A stretch of DNA of 64,000 nt from Fluoribacter dumoffii NY 23 (GTDB lineage: Bacteria; Pseudomonadota; Gammaproteobacteria; Legionellales; Legionellaceae). Shown piece after piece: positions 46,174 to 55,243 of this stretch. The notes beneath the pieces are model-generated. The model saw only the letters and a program-made list of their open reading frames with translations, did no database searches and had not been told where the DNA came from. Numbering within the stretch: position 1 is the stretch's first letter; the number at the start of each line of letters is the position of its first letter. Location of the stretch: assembly GCF_000236165.1 (NCBI RefSeq), contig NZ_CM001373.1, positions 1,688,777 through 1,752,776 on the forward strand, written 5' to 3'. A program made the position numbers and the translations under genes.

Positions 46174-47295
46174 TTAACGACCAGCTAATGCAATGGCTGC
46201 AGGTGTATACTCATACCCTAAATCACGTGCGACCGCATCAAAAGTAATTTTACCCTGATGCACGTTTAGGCCATTGAGTAAATGTTTATCATTTAACAAG
46301 GCCAATTTCACCCCTTTGGTAACAATGCTCAATACAAATGGCAAGGTGGCATTATTCAAGGCAAAAGTTGATGTTCTTGGTACTGCACCTGGCATGTTTG
46401 CAACACAATAATGCACCACATTATCAATAACATAAGTAGGCTCTTGATGTGTTGTAGGACGACTTGTTTCAAAACATCCACCTTGGTCAATTGCTACATC
46501 CACCAATACCGACCCTGGCCTCATTGATTTAAGCATGGAGCGAGTAACTAATTTTGGAGCAGCTGCACCGGGAACCAACACTGCACCAATTACCAAATCC
46601 GCACGCGACACATAGTTTTCTATAGCATCGACCGTGGAATAAACAGTATTAATTTTGGAACCGAATTGGAAATCCAATTCATTTAAACGCTGTAACGAGC
46701 GGTCAAGCACCGTAACTTGTGCCTCCATTCCCATCGCCATACGCGCCGCATTAGTTCCAACGACTCCCCCACCAATAACTACTACATTTGCCGCAGCTAC
46801 ACCGGGAACGCCTCCTAATAGAATACCGCTACCTCCTTGAGCCATTTCCAGGCAATGAGCACCAGCCTGAATGGACATTCGTCCAGCAACTTGTGACATA
46901 GGAGCTAATAAAGGCAAACCGCCCCCTTCTTCAGTTACTGTCTCATATGCAATAGCTGTCACTCCAGATTCTTTAAGCATCCGCGCCTGATGTGGATCTG
47001 GGGCTAAATGCAGGTAGGTAAACAGAGTCTGGCCTTCACGCAAGCGTTTGCACTCGATGGGTTGTGGTTCTTTTACTTTTACTATAAGTTCCGCTCTGGA
47101 GAATACTTCATCAGCACTATCTACTACCTCTGCTCCCGCATGCCGATAATCCTCATCAGAAATCCCGATTCCTAATCCAGCGCCCTTTTCCACTATAGCG
47201 GAGCTTCCTGCTCTTATAATTTCCCTAATACTAGAAGGAACAAGACCTACCCGATTTTCCTGGGGTTTAATTTCTTTTGGAACACCTACTAACAT
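46174..47295 (-). CDS. ald: Alanine dehydrogenase
   Basis: A 373-residue NAD enzyme that interconverts alanine with pyruvate and ammonia. [19 protein letters not shown] is the conserved start, [11 protein letters not shown] and FTYLHLAPD contain the substrate lysine and catalytic histidine, and [16 protein letters not shown] is the NAD-binding loop. AGGGAGAGAGT precedes the ATG. It follows etfB-etfA closely on the same strand. Legionella feeds on amino acids, so an alanine-degrading enzyme fits. Confidence 0.95.
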   Translation of the reverse strand: MLVGVPKEIKPQENRVGLVPSSIREIIRAGSSAIVEKGAGLGIGISDEDYRHAGAEVVDSADEVFSRAELIVKVKEPQPIECKRLREGQTLFTYLHLAPDPHQARMLKESGVTAIAYETVTEEGGGLPLLAPMSQVAGRMSIQAGAHCLEMAQGGSGILLGGVPGVAAANVVVIGGGVVGTNAARMAMGMEAQVTVLDRSLQRLNELDFQFGSKINTVYSTVDAIENYVSRADLVIGAVLVPGAAAPKLVTRSMLKSMRPGSVLVDVAIDQGGCFETSRPTTHQEPTYVIDNVVHYCVANMPGAVPRTSTFALNNATLPFVLSIVTKGVKLALLNDKHLLNGLNVHQGKITFDAVARDLGYEYTPAAIALAGR

Positions 47296-47306
47296 ACTCT
47301 CTCCCT

Positions 47307-48245
47307 CTAACGTTTTTTTAATTGTTCGATCAATTGTGGTACAAGCTCGAATAAATCGCCAACCAAACCATAATCAGCGATTTGAAATATAGGCGCATCT
47401 TCATCTTTATTAATGGCAACTATTATCCTGGAGTCTTTCATTCCTGCCAAATGCTGTACCGCTCCGGAAATTCCTACAGCGATATAAAGCATCGGAGCAA
47501 CTATTCTTCCAGTTTGCCCTACTTGATAATCATTAGGCACAAATCCAGCATCTACTGCCGCACGGGATGCTCCCACAGCTGCTCCAAGTACATCAGCCAA
47601 TTCTTCTATCAGCTTGAATTTTTCGGCACTTTGCAGTCCTCTTCCACCTGAAACAACAATTTTAGCGCTGCCCAAGTCAGGACGTTCCGATTTGCTTAAT
47701 TCATGTTTTACGAATTGGCTGTCTTTTGCAACATATTCTTTGTCGATTTGTTCAATGCAACAACTTGATTGGCTTTCAGTTACAGGATTAAATGCTGTGG
47801 AGCGAACAGTCAAAACTTTTATCGGATCAAGCACCCTTACAGTTTCTATGGCATTCCCTGCATATATTGGGTGTTCGAAGGTATCCTTATCAATAATTTT
47901 ACTGACATCCGAAACTTGGGTTACATCCAATTGTGCTGCAATGCGAGGAGCAATATTTTTACCGAAAGTGCTGGCCGGAGCTAATATTGCCTTGAATGAG
48001 TTCGCAAACGAAAGAACCACTTCACTGACTTGCTCTGCCAGAGGATGTTCGTAACAGGGCTTATCAATGCACCAAACAGCATGTACGCCTGCAAGAGAAG
48101 CAGCCTGTTCAGCAACAGTTTTACATTGATGCCCTATAACAAGCAAAGTCGGATTTTCGCCCAGTTCCAATGCCGCAGCCAGGGCATTGCGAGTACTTGG
48201 GTGTAAGGTTTGATTATCATGTTCAACGAGTACTAAAGTGCTCAT
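47307..48245 (-). CDS. etfA: Electron transfer flavoprotein, alpha subunit
   Basis: A 312-residue subunit that holds FAD and passes electrons from acyl-CoA dehydrogenases to ETF-ubiquinone oxidoreductase. The C-terminal FAD domain shows [40 protein letters not shown] and the signature [19 protein letters not shown] followed by [14 protein letters not shown] chose the ATG at 48245 with GGGGGAG just upstream. A GTG three bases earlier is in frame. It follows etfB by 12 bases. Confidence 0.95.
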   Translation of the reverse strand: MSTLVLVEHDNQTLHPSTRNALAAALELGENPTLLVIGHQCKTVAEQAASLAGVHAVWCIDKPCYEHPLAEQVSEVVLSFANSFKAILAPASTFGKNIAPRIAAQLDVTQVSDVSKIIDKDTFEHPIYAGNAIETVRVLDPIKVLTVRSTAFNPVTESQSSCCIEQIDKEYVAKDSQFVKHELSKSERPDLGSAKIVVSGGRGLQSAEKFKLIEELADVLGAAVGASRAAVDAGFVPNDYQVGQTGRIVAPMLYIAVGISGAVQHLAGMKDSRIIVAINKDEDAPIFQIADYGLVGDLFELVPQLIEQLKKR

Positions 48246-48257
48246 CACTCCCCCTTA

Positions 48258-49007
48258 TCAAAGCACTTTGGCTTCATGTTGTAATTTATCCAATAACTCA
48301 GTCACTGATTCCACTTTCACTCCAGCACTGCGAACTGCAGGTGCAGTGACTTTCAATATCTCAACATGTTTTTTTAGTGACAATCCCATGTTCTCTAACC
48401 GCAAAACATCCAAGGGTTTCTTTTTTGCTTTCATAATATTGGGTAGACTGGCATATCGTGGTTCATTCAAGCGTAAATCCGAACTTACTACAGCAGGCAA
48501 ACGCACACTGATTGTCTCCAGTCCGCCGTCAATTTCGCGAGTAACCATTAGTTGTTCGCCTTGGGGTTCGATTTTGGAAGCATAGGTAGCCTGAGGCCAA
48601 TTTAGTAAAGCCGCCAGCATTTGCGGTGTTTGATTGTTGTCCCCGTCTATAGCCTGTTTTCCCATTAACACTAAATTGGGTTTCTCGTCCTCAACAATCT
48701 TTTTTAAGATTTTTGCGATATTAAGGCTTTCCAATGAATCTTGAGTTTGGACCAGAATTGCTCTGTCCACCCCTAAGGCGAGAGCATGCCTTAATGTTTC
48801 CTGTGAGCTATCACCGCCAATACATACAGCGATTACTTCAGTAGCCCAATTTTTTTCACGTAAACGTAATGCTTCTTCCACTGCAATTTCATCAAATGGA
48901 TTCATTGCCATTTTTATATTTTGGGTTTCAACTCCGGAATGGTCCGATTTGACCCGAATTTTGACATAAGGGTCGATTACACGCTTCACTGCCACGAGAA
49001 CTTTCAT
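48258..49007 (-). CDS. etfB: Electron transfer flavoprotein, beta subunit
   Basis: A 249-residue subunit carrying [58 protein letters not shown] and the signature [19 protein letters not shown] are as in other bacterial ETF beta subunits. GAGGAATT lies before the ATG. It is the first gene of etfB-etfA-ald. It could serve the isobutyryl-CoA dehydrogenase encoded in this window. Confidence 0.95.
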   Translation of the reverse strand: MKVLVAVKRVIDPYVKIRVKSDHSGVETQNIKMAMNPFDEIAVEEALRLREKNWATEVIAVCIGGDSSQETLRHALALGVDRAILVQTQDSLESLNIAKILKKIVEDEKPNLVLMGKQAIDGDNNQTPQMLAALLNWPQATYASKIEPQGEQLMVTREIDGGLETISVRLPAVVSSDLRLNEPRYASLPNIMKAKKKPLDVLRLENMGLSLKKHVEILKVTAPAVRSAGVKVESVTELLDKLQHEAKVL

Positions 49008-49170
49008 AATTCCTCACTGGATAATCAAAACAAATGCATCTTGCCAGACATTCTGTGCCAAATTCAAGGGGGAAAGTCTATTTAAGCTGAGTCCGGCACC
49101 TTTATCCTAAGTAAACCAACGTCCGTTCGAAGCGGGTACTGAAGTTTAAACAGGATTTCAATATAATAAT

Positions 49171-50421
49171 TCACACCTTCCCCAATACAGCAGGCTCCAT
49201 GCCACAATCCTCTTGTAACAGCCTAATCACGCGCTCAGCCCGGTCTACAGCCAAAGCAGTTTTCCCCCCTTTCACGTAAACATCGGGAGTTTTTTTAACG
49301 AGTTCCAATGCTTCATGGGCTTTAGCGATTTTTTGTTCTACAGGTAAATCATCATCTTTATCTATTACACGCATCCTGAGCAAAAAAGCATCCAAGGCGC
49401 GCGACTTTATTCCTCCAGCCCGAAAGCTTATAAAAAATTGCTGCTGTAATAATCCAAGATAGGATTCAATGGGTGCAGCGATCATTTTTAATTGGGGCGT
49501 TTTAAAATTATCCCCCGCATTGCAATTTTGACTCGCAAGAATTAAATCCCGGCAAAAATTCTCATCAGCACCTAGGTCAGCCGATTTTTCGGAAGAATCA
49601 CCAATTAATGGAATTAGAATCGTAGAGCCTATCTGCAAACTTATATCATAACATTGGCGGGATGCCCAAAAAGTCATCTCCACCAGGCGAACCAGTAAAG
49701 TCGTAGTGGTAGTTGCAGAAACTAGTGAAATTTTTTGCAACGTACGCCCCAGATTTTGTAACCCTTTTAAATTACTGCTTTCCATATATTGCCCACTCTG
49801 TAACAAAGCAAAATAAAGGGCATAAACAGCAAATAATTCTTCAGCAAAAACAAAAGTACCAAAACTGATAAAAACCATGGGGAGAAACGCAATCAACGCA
49901 CGTATTCCTCTAGGTTTAATCTTTCCTACTTGATCAAAATAACCGCCAGATTGTTCAAGTAATCCCAATAGACTTACATAAAAGTTACGTTCGGTATAAG
50001 TCCTGGAAGTATTTTTTAAATTTTCCAACCATTTTTTAAGATCTTCCCGAGTTGTAATATCATCGAATTTAATCGGTTTAAAATCCTGGGGAGATGTTAA
50101 TTTCCCATAACAAAGGCTTAAGGTCTTAAAACAAGCACCATCATTACGATCTTCAGATAAATTCTTTTCGAGCCATCTCACTTCAGGATTGAATTTCTCT
50201 TGAAGATCAGGATGAAAAAACAAAGATAACCGTTTATAATTTTTTCGGATTTTATTTTTATCTGGTCCATCTTTAAGCAATAATTTATTAATTACTTTTA
50301 TAAAATTGGAATCAAGACGTAAAAGCGCCTCGTTATTTAAATCACTTGCATAATTTTTTTTTTCTTCATCATACCTGGCATAGACGCATACCAGAGTTTT
50401 TAACTCAGTCTCTATATTCAT
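49171..50421 (-). CDS. J-domain-like membrane protein, candidate effector
   Basis: A 416-residue protein with a J-domain-like segment near the N-terminus: KIRKNYKRLSLFFHPD (57-72) gives helix II and the HPD loop, and CFKTLSLCYGKL (97-108) fits helix III. Two hydrophobic stretches follow (about 172-210 and 232-272), suggesting a membrane hairpin, and the C-terminal 120 residues are helical and soluble. GGGAGAGG precedes the ATG. HPD is the motif by which J proteins stimulate Hsp70 ATPase. If secreted, it could recruit host Hsp70. That is inference, and no family is recognised. Confidence 0.7.
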   Translation of the reverse strand: MNIETELKTLVCVYARYDEEKKNYASDLNNEALLRLDSNFIKVINKLLLKDGPDKNKIRKNYKRLSLFFHPDLQEKFNPEVRWLEKNLSEDRNDGACFKTLSLCYGKLTSPQDFKPIKFDDITTREDLKKWLENLKNTSRTYTERNFYVSLLGLLEQSGGYFDQVGKIKPRGIRALIAFLPMVFISFGTFVFAEELFAVYALYFALLQSGQYMESSNLKGLQNLGRTLQKISLVSATTTTTLLVRLVEMTFWASRQCYDISLQIGSTILIPLIGDSSEKSADLGADENFCRDLILASQNCNAGDNFKTPQLKMIAAPIESYLGLLQQQFFISFRAGGIKSRALDAFLLRMRVIDKDDDLPVEQKIAKAHEALELVKKTPDVYVKGGKTALAVDRAERVIRLLQEDCGMEPAVLGKV

Positions 50422-50486
50422 AACCTCTCCCTAGATTGGCTATCCGGATTGACGGAGTTAAAAACTCATTACTATTCGAGATAGAG

Positions 50487-51137
50487 TTATCGAACAGCGC
50501 AATCCATTTTTTTAAGCCAATTCTTCCGTTTAAGATATCCTGTAAAAAAACCAACTACCAACAGACTAATATAAAATGCACTCATTACATCGCTCAAATA
50601 GTGAAAACATAACACTATTCGGGATGCTGCAATGAGTAGAGCAATAGTCAGTAAAACATAAAAATACCGAGAAAAAATGGTTCCGATTCCTGCAGCCAAA
50701 CTAATTACGGTTGTTGTATGTCCTGAAGGCAAAGACCAGTAGTTCGAACTTAACTTAAACCAATAAAATCCAAATTCATTATTTGTAAACAATAAATCAG
50801 GACGAGCGCGGCTTAAGGAAACCTTCAAAATCAAACAAACCAAATTGGCCAGGAACACGCAACCAAATAAATACCAGGAGCGAGCTTCATATACCGCATT
50901 CACCTGGATGTACCGGAAATACAAGCCAGCAATAAAAAATAAAATAACGTAAGCAATCCATTTACCCAACGCAGTCAGTATTTCCAAAAAAGGCAGCTTG
51001 TTTCCAAGTGCCAACTGATAAAAATAGGTTGCCAAAGGTTTGTCTACAAAATAATAGGCCAAAATCACTAATATTGCATAAAAAAGAATAACAACCGGTT
51101 TTTTCATAAAATGAAATAATGTTTCAAATTGTGTCAT
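50487..51137 (-). CDS. PAP2 family lipid phosphatase
   Basis: A 216-residue protein with six transmembrane helices and the complete three-part PAP2 phosphatase motif on the periplasmic side: KVSLSRARPDL, SLPSGHTTT, and SRIVLCFHYLSDV with the catalytic histidine. Such enzymes dephosphorylate undecaprenyl diphosphate, phosphatidylglycerol phosphate or lipid A, and the sequence does not say which. I chose the ATG at 51137 with AGGATTG upstream. A TTG three bases earlier is in frame. It follows the KimA-like gene by about 20 bases and is probably co-transcribed. Confidence 0.9.
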   Translation of the reverse strand: MTQFETLFHFMKKPVVILFYAILVILAYYFVDKPLATYFYQLALGNKLPFLEILTALGKWIAYVILFFIAGLYFRYIQVNAVYEARSWYLFGCVFLANLVCLILKVSLSRARPDLLFTNNEFGFYWFKLSSNYWSLPSGHTTTVISLAAGIGTIFSRYFYVLLTIALLIAASRIVLCFHYLSDVMSAFYISLLVVGFFTGYLKRKNWLKKMDCAVR

Positions 51138-51156
51138 CAATCAATCCTTATTTTTA

Positions 51157-53031
51157 TTACTCACGCAGATACCACGGGATTGTGATAACAATCGTGCGAG
51201 GATCACGTTCTAGAAAAAGTAAAGTACGCAGCCCCGGGGCATGAATATTGTGTAACAGGTATTCATACCATTTAGGCTCAACCAACTCAGGTATAATAAG
51301 AGCAATGAGTCTATTTTTCCTCTCTTTTCTTACTTTGTTCACGAAATTTAATAAAGGTTTATAAATTCGGCGATAGGGTGATTTAATAATTTCCAGTTTA
51401 GGAATTCCTTTATCTGTTTTTTGGGCGGGTATTTCAATTTTTTCATGCCAAAGCTGTTTTAAACGCTCAACATCTTCATATCCTGCATCAACAAAAACAG
51501 CAGTAATATCGTCGGAAAGCAACATTCCAAATTGAATCGCTTTTTCGGCGAGTAAATCGATACCATGTATTGGAATAATTACTACAGGGGGTTTAAGTAA
51601 ACTCGGATCTATTTTTATAGGCTTTTCAATTTCCTGGGCAATTCGTTCATAATGATGTTTAATACGATGCATTAACAGGGCAAGAGTAGGTGCAAGAACA
51701 ACAATTATCCAGGCACCTTCGACAAATTTTGTAATGACAATAATAAAAAGGGCAATTGCAGTAACCCCGGCGCCAACGGCATTAATTATCAGTTTGTAAT
51801 GGACTTTACGATTCTCCTGACGTAGCCAATAAACCACCATCCCAATCTGGGAAAACAAAAAGGCACTAAATGCGCCCACAGCAAACAAGGGAATCAGATT
51901 ATTTGTTATGCCTTTAAAAATAATGAGAATAATTGCTGAAAAAATTGCTAAAATGACAATTCCCACTGAGAAAACCAGACGTCTGCCTCGTTCCGAAAAA
52001 AAATGAGGTAAATAATTATCCTCTGCAAGTAAGCGGCATACTCTTGGAAACCCGGAAAAACTTGTCTGGGCTGAGTAAGCAAGAACAATGAATATACTGG
52101 CAATCGAAATATAGTAAAAAACACCTTTTCCCATAGTCATCTCAACTATTTGTGACAGTATGGTTTGATACCCTTGTTGGTTCTGATTCATGGCTACAAT
52201 ATGGTAAGCAGGGCAAATATAACCAATCAATAGTAAAAAAAGAGCCAATGTGACCACGATAACCGTCAATGTCCATTGGGCATTTTTAACTGTGGGCTTG
52301 CGAAATAAAGGCACGGCATTACTTACTGCCTCTACCCCCGTCATTGCCGTTAAACCATTAGCAAAAGCCGTTAATAAAATCCAAAAGGTAAGTGTTTCGG
52401 AATGGGAAGTTTGCATTTTTGTCGATTCACTTAGAGGGAATGGATTCCCGCCCCCACTCCAGACATCTACTGCACCGATGAACAATGTAATGAACATGCA
52501 AATGATAAAAATAACTACGGGGATTAAGAAAAGTCTCCCTGACTCCCGGATACCCCGTAAGTTAATCAGCGTGAGCATAAACAAAATAATAAGGCATAAG
52601 CTAAGAGTATAAGGGAGCAATGACGGGATTGCAGATACAATTGCGCCCACACCTGCTGAGATACCCACTGTAACATTCAATAAATAGTCCAGGATTAAGG
52701 AAATCGCGGCGCCTAAACCGTATTTTTTTCCCAAATTATCACTGGCAACAACATACGCCCCCCCACCTCCAGGATAGGCCGCAGCGGTTTGTAAATAGGA
52801 AAAATATAAAGACATCAGCACAAGAACGACTAATAAAGAAATGCTAAAAAAATAACTTAAGCCTATAACTCCAGTGGGTAATAGAATGGCAAGTGCAGCT
52901 TCTGGACCATATGCTGTTGAAGACAATGAATCTAAACCAAGCGCAGGGACTCCAGTTAAAACGGACAACTCTTGCTTTTCCCTGGACCTTAATGGGAGAG
53001 GTTTTCCCAAGATTTTATCTATAATGGACAT
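51157..53031 (-). CDS. APC-superfamily permease, KimA-like
   Basis: A 624-residue permease with about 12 transmembrane helices and a soluble C-terminal domain of about 150 residues. The opening LGKPLPLRSREKQELS, then SLSSTAYGPEAALAI, YPGGGGAYVVASDNLGKK and GLTAMTGVEAVSNAVPLF, together with the C-terminal domain ending TLLFLERDPRTIVITIPWY, closely resemble B. subtilis KimA, a proton-potassium symporter. Potassium is therefore the best guess, though amino-acid transport cannot be excluded. It is the first gene of a unit with the PAP2 phosphatase and is divergent from the protease gene. Confidence 0.85.
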   Translation of the reverse strand: MSIIDKILGKPLPLRSREKQELSVLTGVPALGLDSLSSTAYGPEAALAILLPTGVIGLSYFFSISLLVVLVLMSLYFSYLQTAAAYPGGGGAYVVASDNLGKKYGLGAAISLILDYLLNVTVGISAGVGAIVSAIPSLLPYTLSLCLIILFMLTLINLRGIRESGRLFLIPVVIFIICMFITLFIGAVDVWSGGGNPFPLSESTKMQTSHSETLTFWILLTAFANGLTAMTGVEAVSNAVPLFRKPTVKNAQWTLTVIVVTLALFLLLIGYICPAYHIVAMNQNQQGYQTILSQIVEMTMGKGVFYYISIASIFIVLAYSAQTSFSGFPRVCRLLAEDNYLPHFFSERGRRLVFSVGIVILAIFSAIILIIFKGITNNLIPLFAVGAFSAFLFSQIGMVVYWLRQENRKVHYKLIINAVGAGVTAIALFIIVITKFVEGAWIIVVLAPTLALLMHRIKHHYERIAQEIEKPIKIDPSLLKPPVVIIPIHGIDLLAEKAIQFGMLLSDDITAVFVDAGYEDVERLKQLWHEKIEIPAQKTDKGIPKLEIIKSPYRRIYKPLLNFVNKVRKERKNRLIALIIPELVEPKWYEYLLHNIHAPGLRTLLFLERDPRTIVITIPWYLRE

Positions 53032-53146
53032 GTCCCTATCGCCTCAAAATTTTTAAACTATTGTATCCATTCAATAAATCTTAATAAAGACATCCGTATT
53101 ATCCGTTTGCCACAGATAGAAAAGATAAATGCAACATGCTCATTAG

Positions 53147-53174
53147 TTGACAGTAAAATCTAAACGCATACAAT
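53147..53174 (+). promoter_or_regulatory. Promoter of the papain-like protease gene
   Basis: A perfect TTGACA (53147-53152) and a TACAAT (53169-53174) are 16 bases apart, 29 bases before the start at 53204. It is a strong sigma-70-like match. Confidence 0.65.
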
Positions 53175-53203
53175 CACCTTAATTTTAATTTAGAGAGATT
53201 AAT

Positions 53204-54289
53204 ATGGGTTTAATGAAATTTTCCGTTAAATCAATCCAATCATGTGCTTTAGCCTTATTGGTAACTCAAAGTATTTATGCCGAAGATATTACGGTTATTG
53301 GATCGTTAAAGCAGACTTTAACGGAGGCACAAGCCCAATCAGCATCCAAAAAATCTATAAAAAATGAAAAAGTCATCCACTTATTACACGTAGAACTATC
53401 TGATGAGGCGAAAAAATATTTGGTGCAACATGCTCAAGATACTTTAGGGCATACCCAATCATTTGCCAAAACAGCATCGGGTAAGATAGCTGCCGCGATT
53501 GCGAATAAAGTAGCGTTGGGTATGAATAATGTGCCCGTTTTGGATCAGGGAATACATGGAACCTGCACCACGTTTGCAATAACAGCCGCAGTTGATGCCA
53601 CAATGGTCAAAGGTGATTATATAAGCCAATTATGTAATCTGCAGTTGGGAAGTTATTTGGAAAAACAGGGATATGGTTACAGTGGTTGGAATGGGAGTTA
53701 TGCAAGCCATGTGATTGGACAAATGGATCAATATGGAATCGTGAATAAAGCAAAACAACGGAAATATGGTTGCGGCGGCATGACCGAATACCCAGCTTAC
53801 CGAGAACATGACCCTGACTCATTTATTGAACCCGAACAGTTTAGTTCAATAAGTGAACCCGTTTTCGGTAATGAGGTGAGTTGGTCTGATGTCTACCATA
53901 GGCAGGCTCCCGAGAACAACTTGGATGAAGTAAAACAAGCATTGAATGCTGGTGATCGATTGGCTTTTGCGGTACTGCTTCCACGTACTGATTTGGGACT
54001 GGTGGGTGCCGTTGGCAAATATAAGACCTGGATTTATAAAGATACCTGGGTATTAACACCGGAAATTGCAGCAGGAATTAACAATGTAAAATCAGCTCAT
54101 CAAATGATTATTACCGGATACGATGATCAGGCTGTCGCTGTGGATAATAACGGAGTAAAACATAAAGGATTATTATTCCTTCGTAACTCATGGGGAACTT
54201 CTGTTGGCAATAGTGGGGAATTTTACATGTCCTATGATTATTTTAAGTTATTAGCTTTTGAGATTACCCGATTTTCTCGAGTAAAATAG
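53204..54289 (+). CDS. Secreted papain-like (C1 family) cysteine protease
   Basis: A 361-residue protein with a signal peptide ending near SIYA (residue 26) and a prodomain-like region to about 105. The mature catalytic part is papain-like: oxyanion glutamine Q115 and nucleophile C121 in VLDQGIHGTCTTFA, histidine H299 in SAHQMIITGYD, and asparagine N328 in LLFLRNSWG. CGG near 190 and the aromatic glycine-rich stretch GYGYSGWNGSYASHV also recall papains. Export through the Sec pathway and then to the medium or periplasm is likely. Role unknown. It could be degradative or act on host protein. Confidence 0.88.
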   Translation: MGLMKFSVKSIQSCALALLVTQSIYAEDITVIGSLKQTLTEAQAQSASKKSIKNEKVIHLLHVELSDEAKKYLVQHAQDTLGHTQSFAKTASGKIAAAIANKVALGMNNVPVLDQGIHGTCTTFAITAAVDATMVKGDYISQLCNLQLGSYLEKQGYGYSGWNGSYASHVIGQMDQYGIVNKAKQRKYGCGGMTEYPAYREHDPDSFIEPEQFSSISEPVFGNEVSWSDVYHRQAPENNLDEVKQALNAGDRLAFAVLLPRTDLGLVGAVGKYKTWIYKDTWVLTPEIAAGINNVKSAHQMIITGYDDQAVAVDNNGVKHKGLLFLRNSWGTSVGNSGEFYMSYDYFKLLAFEITRFSRVK

Positions 54290-54315
54290 AACAAATAGAG
54301 ATAATTAAATATAAT

Positions 54316-54344
54316 TTCGGGGTGAAACAAAAAATCACCCCGAA
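54316..54344. terminator. 10-base stem hairpin between protease and amidohydrolase genes
   Basis: TTCGGGGTGA (54316-54325) and its exact complement (54335-54344) enclose nine bases between convergent genes. The minus-strand side is followed by a moderately T-rich run and the plus side is weaker. Probably a bidirectional terminator. Confidence 0.65.
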
Positions 54345-54411
54345 GCATAATTTGCATCCAATATCCAATTCGATTTGACGTTTTAAGTCAAGCTCCGCGG
54401 CAAAACATACC

Positions 54412-55185
54412 CTACAAATTGGCGCCTAAATCTCTCAGCGGTAAACGATAAAACTCTACCGCATTAGTGAATAAAATTTTCTTGGCCATACTCTCATCAA
54501 ACGCATCCGAAATAAGAGTAATGTCTTCCTGTTTAAAAGGCTGGGGTGTCCGTGTTGAAGGAAGATCGGTACCAAACATTAAAGCATTGGGATTAATTGA
54601 TGCAATCGTTTTTAATATAGGGGCCACATCAAAATCAACCCTTCCAAATCCTGAAGCCTTAACTTTAACCCCATGCTCCACAAGCTTGAAGAGTAAAGGA
54701 AGACCTTTTTTCGATAAACCTAAATGATCCAGGCTCAAAGCCGGTAAATGGATTAACACATCGATTAAATCCGTGAGCTCGGAAGAGTCAGCATATAATT
54801 CAATATGCCAATTGGCAATTTCATAAATTCGATGGGCCATCTCCTCTAAATATATTCCTGTTTCTGAACCGCCTCGTTTCAGATTAAATCGTATACCTCG
54901 AATTCCTTGCCGGTTTAATTCACTAATTTGTTGATCACTTACAGTGGCAGGTAATTGGATCACTCCCACAAAATTTGGACCCAATGCGTGCAAGGCATTT
55001 AATAGATAAGTGTCATCAAAAGCCTGAAAAGAACCTGATACTACTGCCCCGCCAATCACATGCAGTGGTTTAACTATTTTAAGATAATCAGTAACAGTAA
55101 ATTCATCGGGTAAAAATGATTGGTTTTCCACTAAGGGAAAACGATAATCAATTATATGTAAGTGTGCATCGAATAGGTTTATCAT
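54412..55185 (-). CDS. Amidohydrolase family protein (TIM-barrel metal-dependent hydrolase)
   Basis: A 257-residue TIM-barrel protein of the Amidohydro_2 type. The metal-binding DAHLHI opens the protein (residues 6-11), a LSLDHLGLSKKG block provides the next histidine, and LMFGTDLPSTR supplies the catalytic aspartate near the C-terminus. Such enzymes act as lactonases or decarboxylases on small cyclic acids. The substrate cannot be told from the sequence. It appears monocistronic. Confidence 0.85.
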   Translation of the reverse strand: MINLFDAHLHIIDYRFPLVENQSFLPDEFTVTDYLKIVKPLHVIGGAVVSGSFQAFDDTYLLNALHALGPNFVGVIQLPATVSDQQISELNRQGIRGIRFNLKRGGSETGIYLEEMAHRIYEIANWHIELYADSSELTDLIDVLIHLPALSLDHLGLSKKGLPLLFKLVEHGVKVKASGFGRVDFDVAPILKTIASINPNALMFGTDLPSTRTPQPFKQEDITLISDAFDESMAKKILFTNAVEFYRLPLRDLGANL

Positions 55186-55243
55186 TTTTTAGGCCATCCA
55201 TAGACTCCATTTCATAATACCTGAAAAAAGTATAAACCTAATA

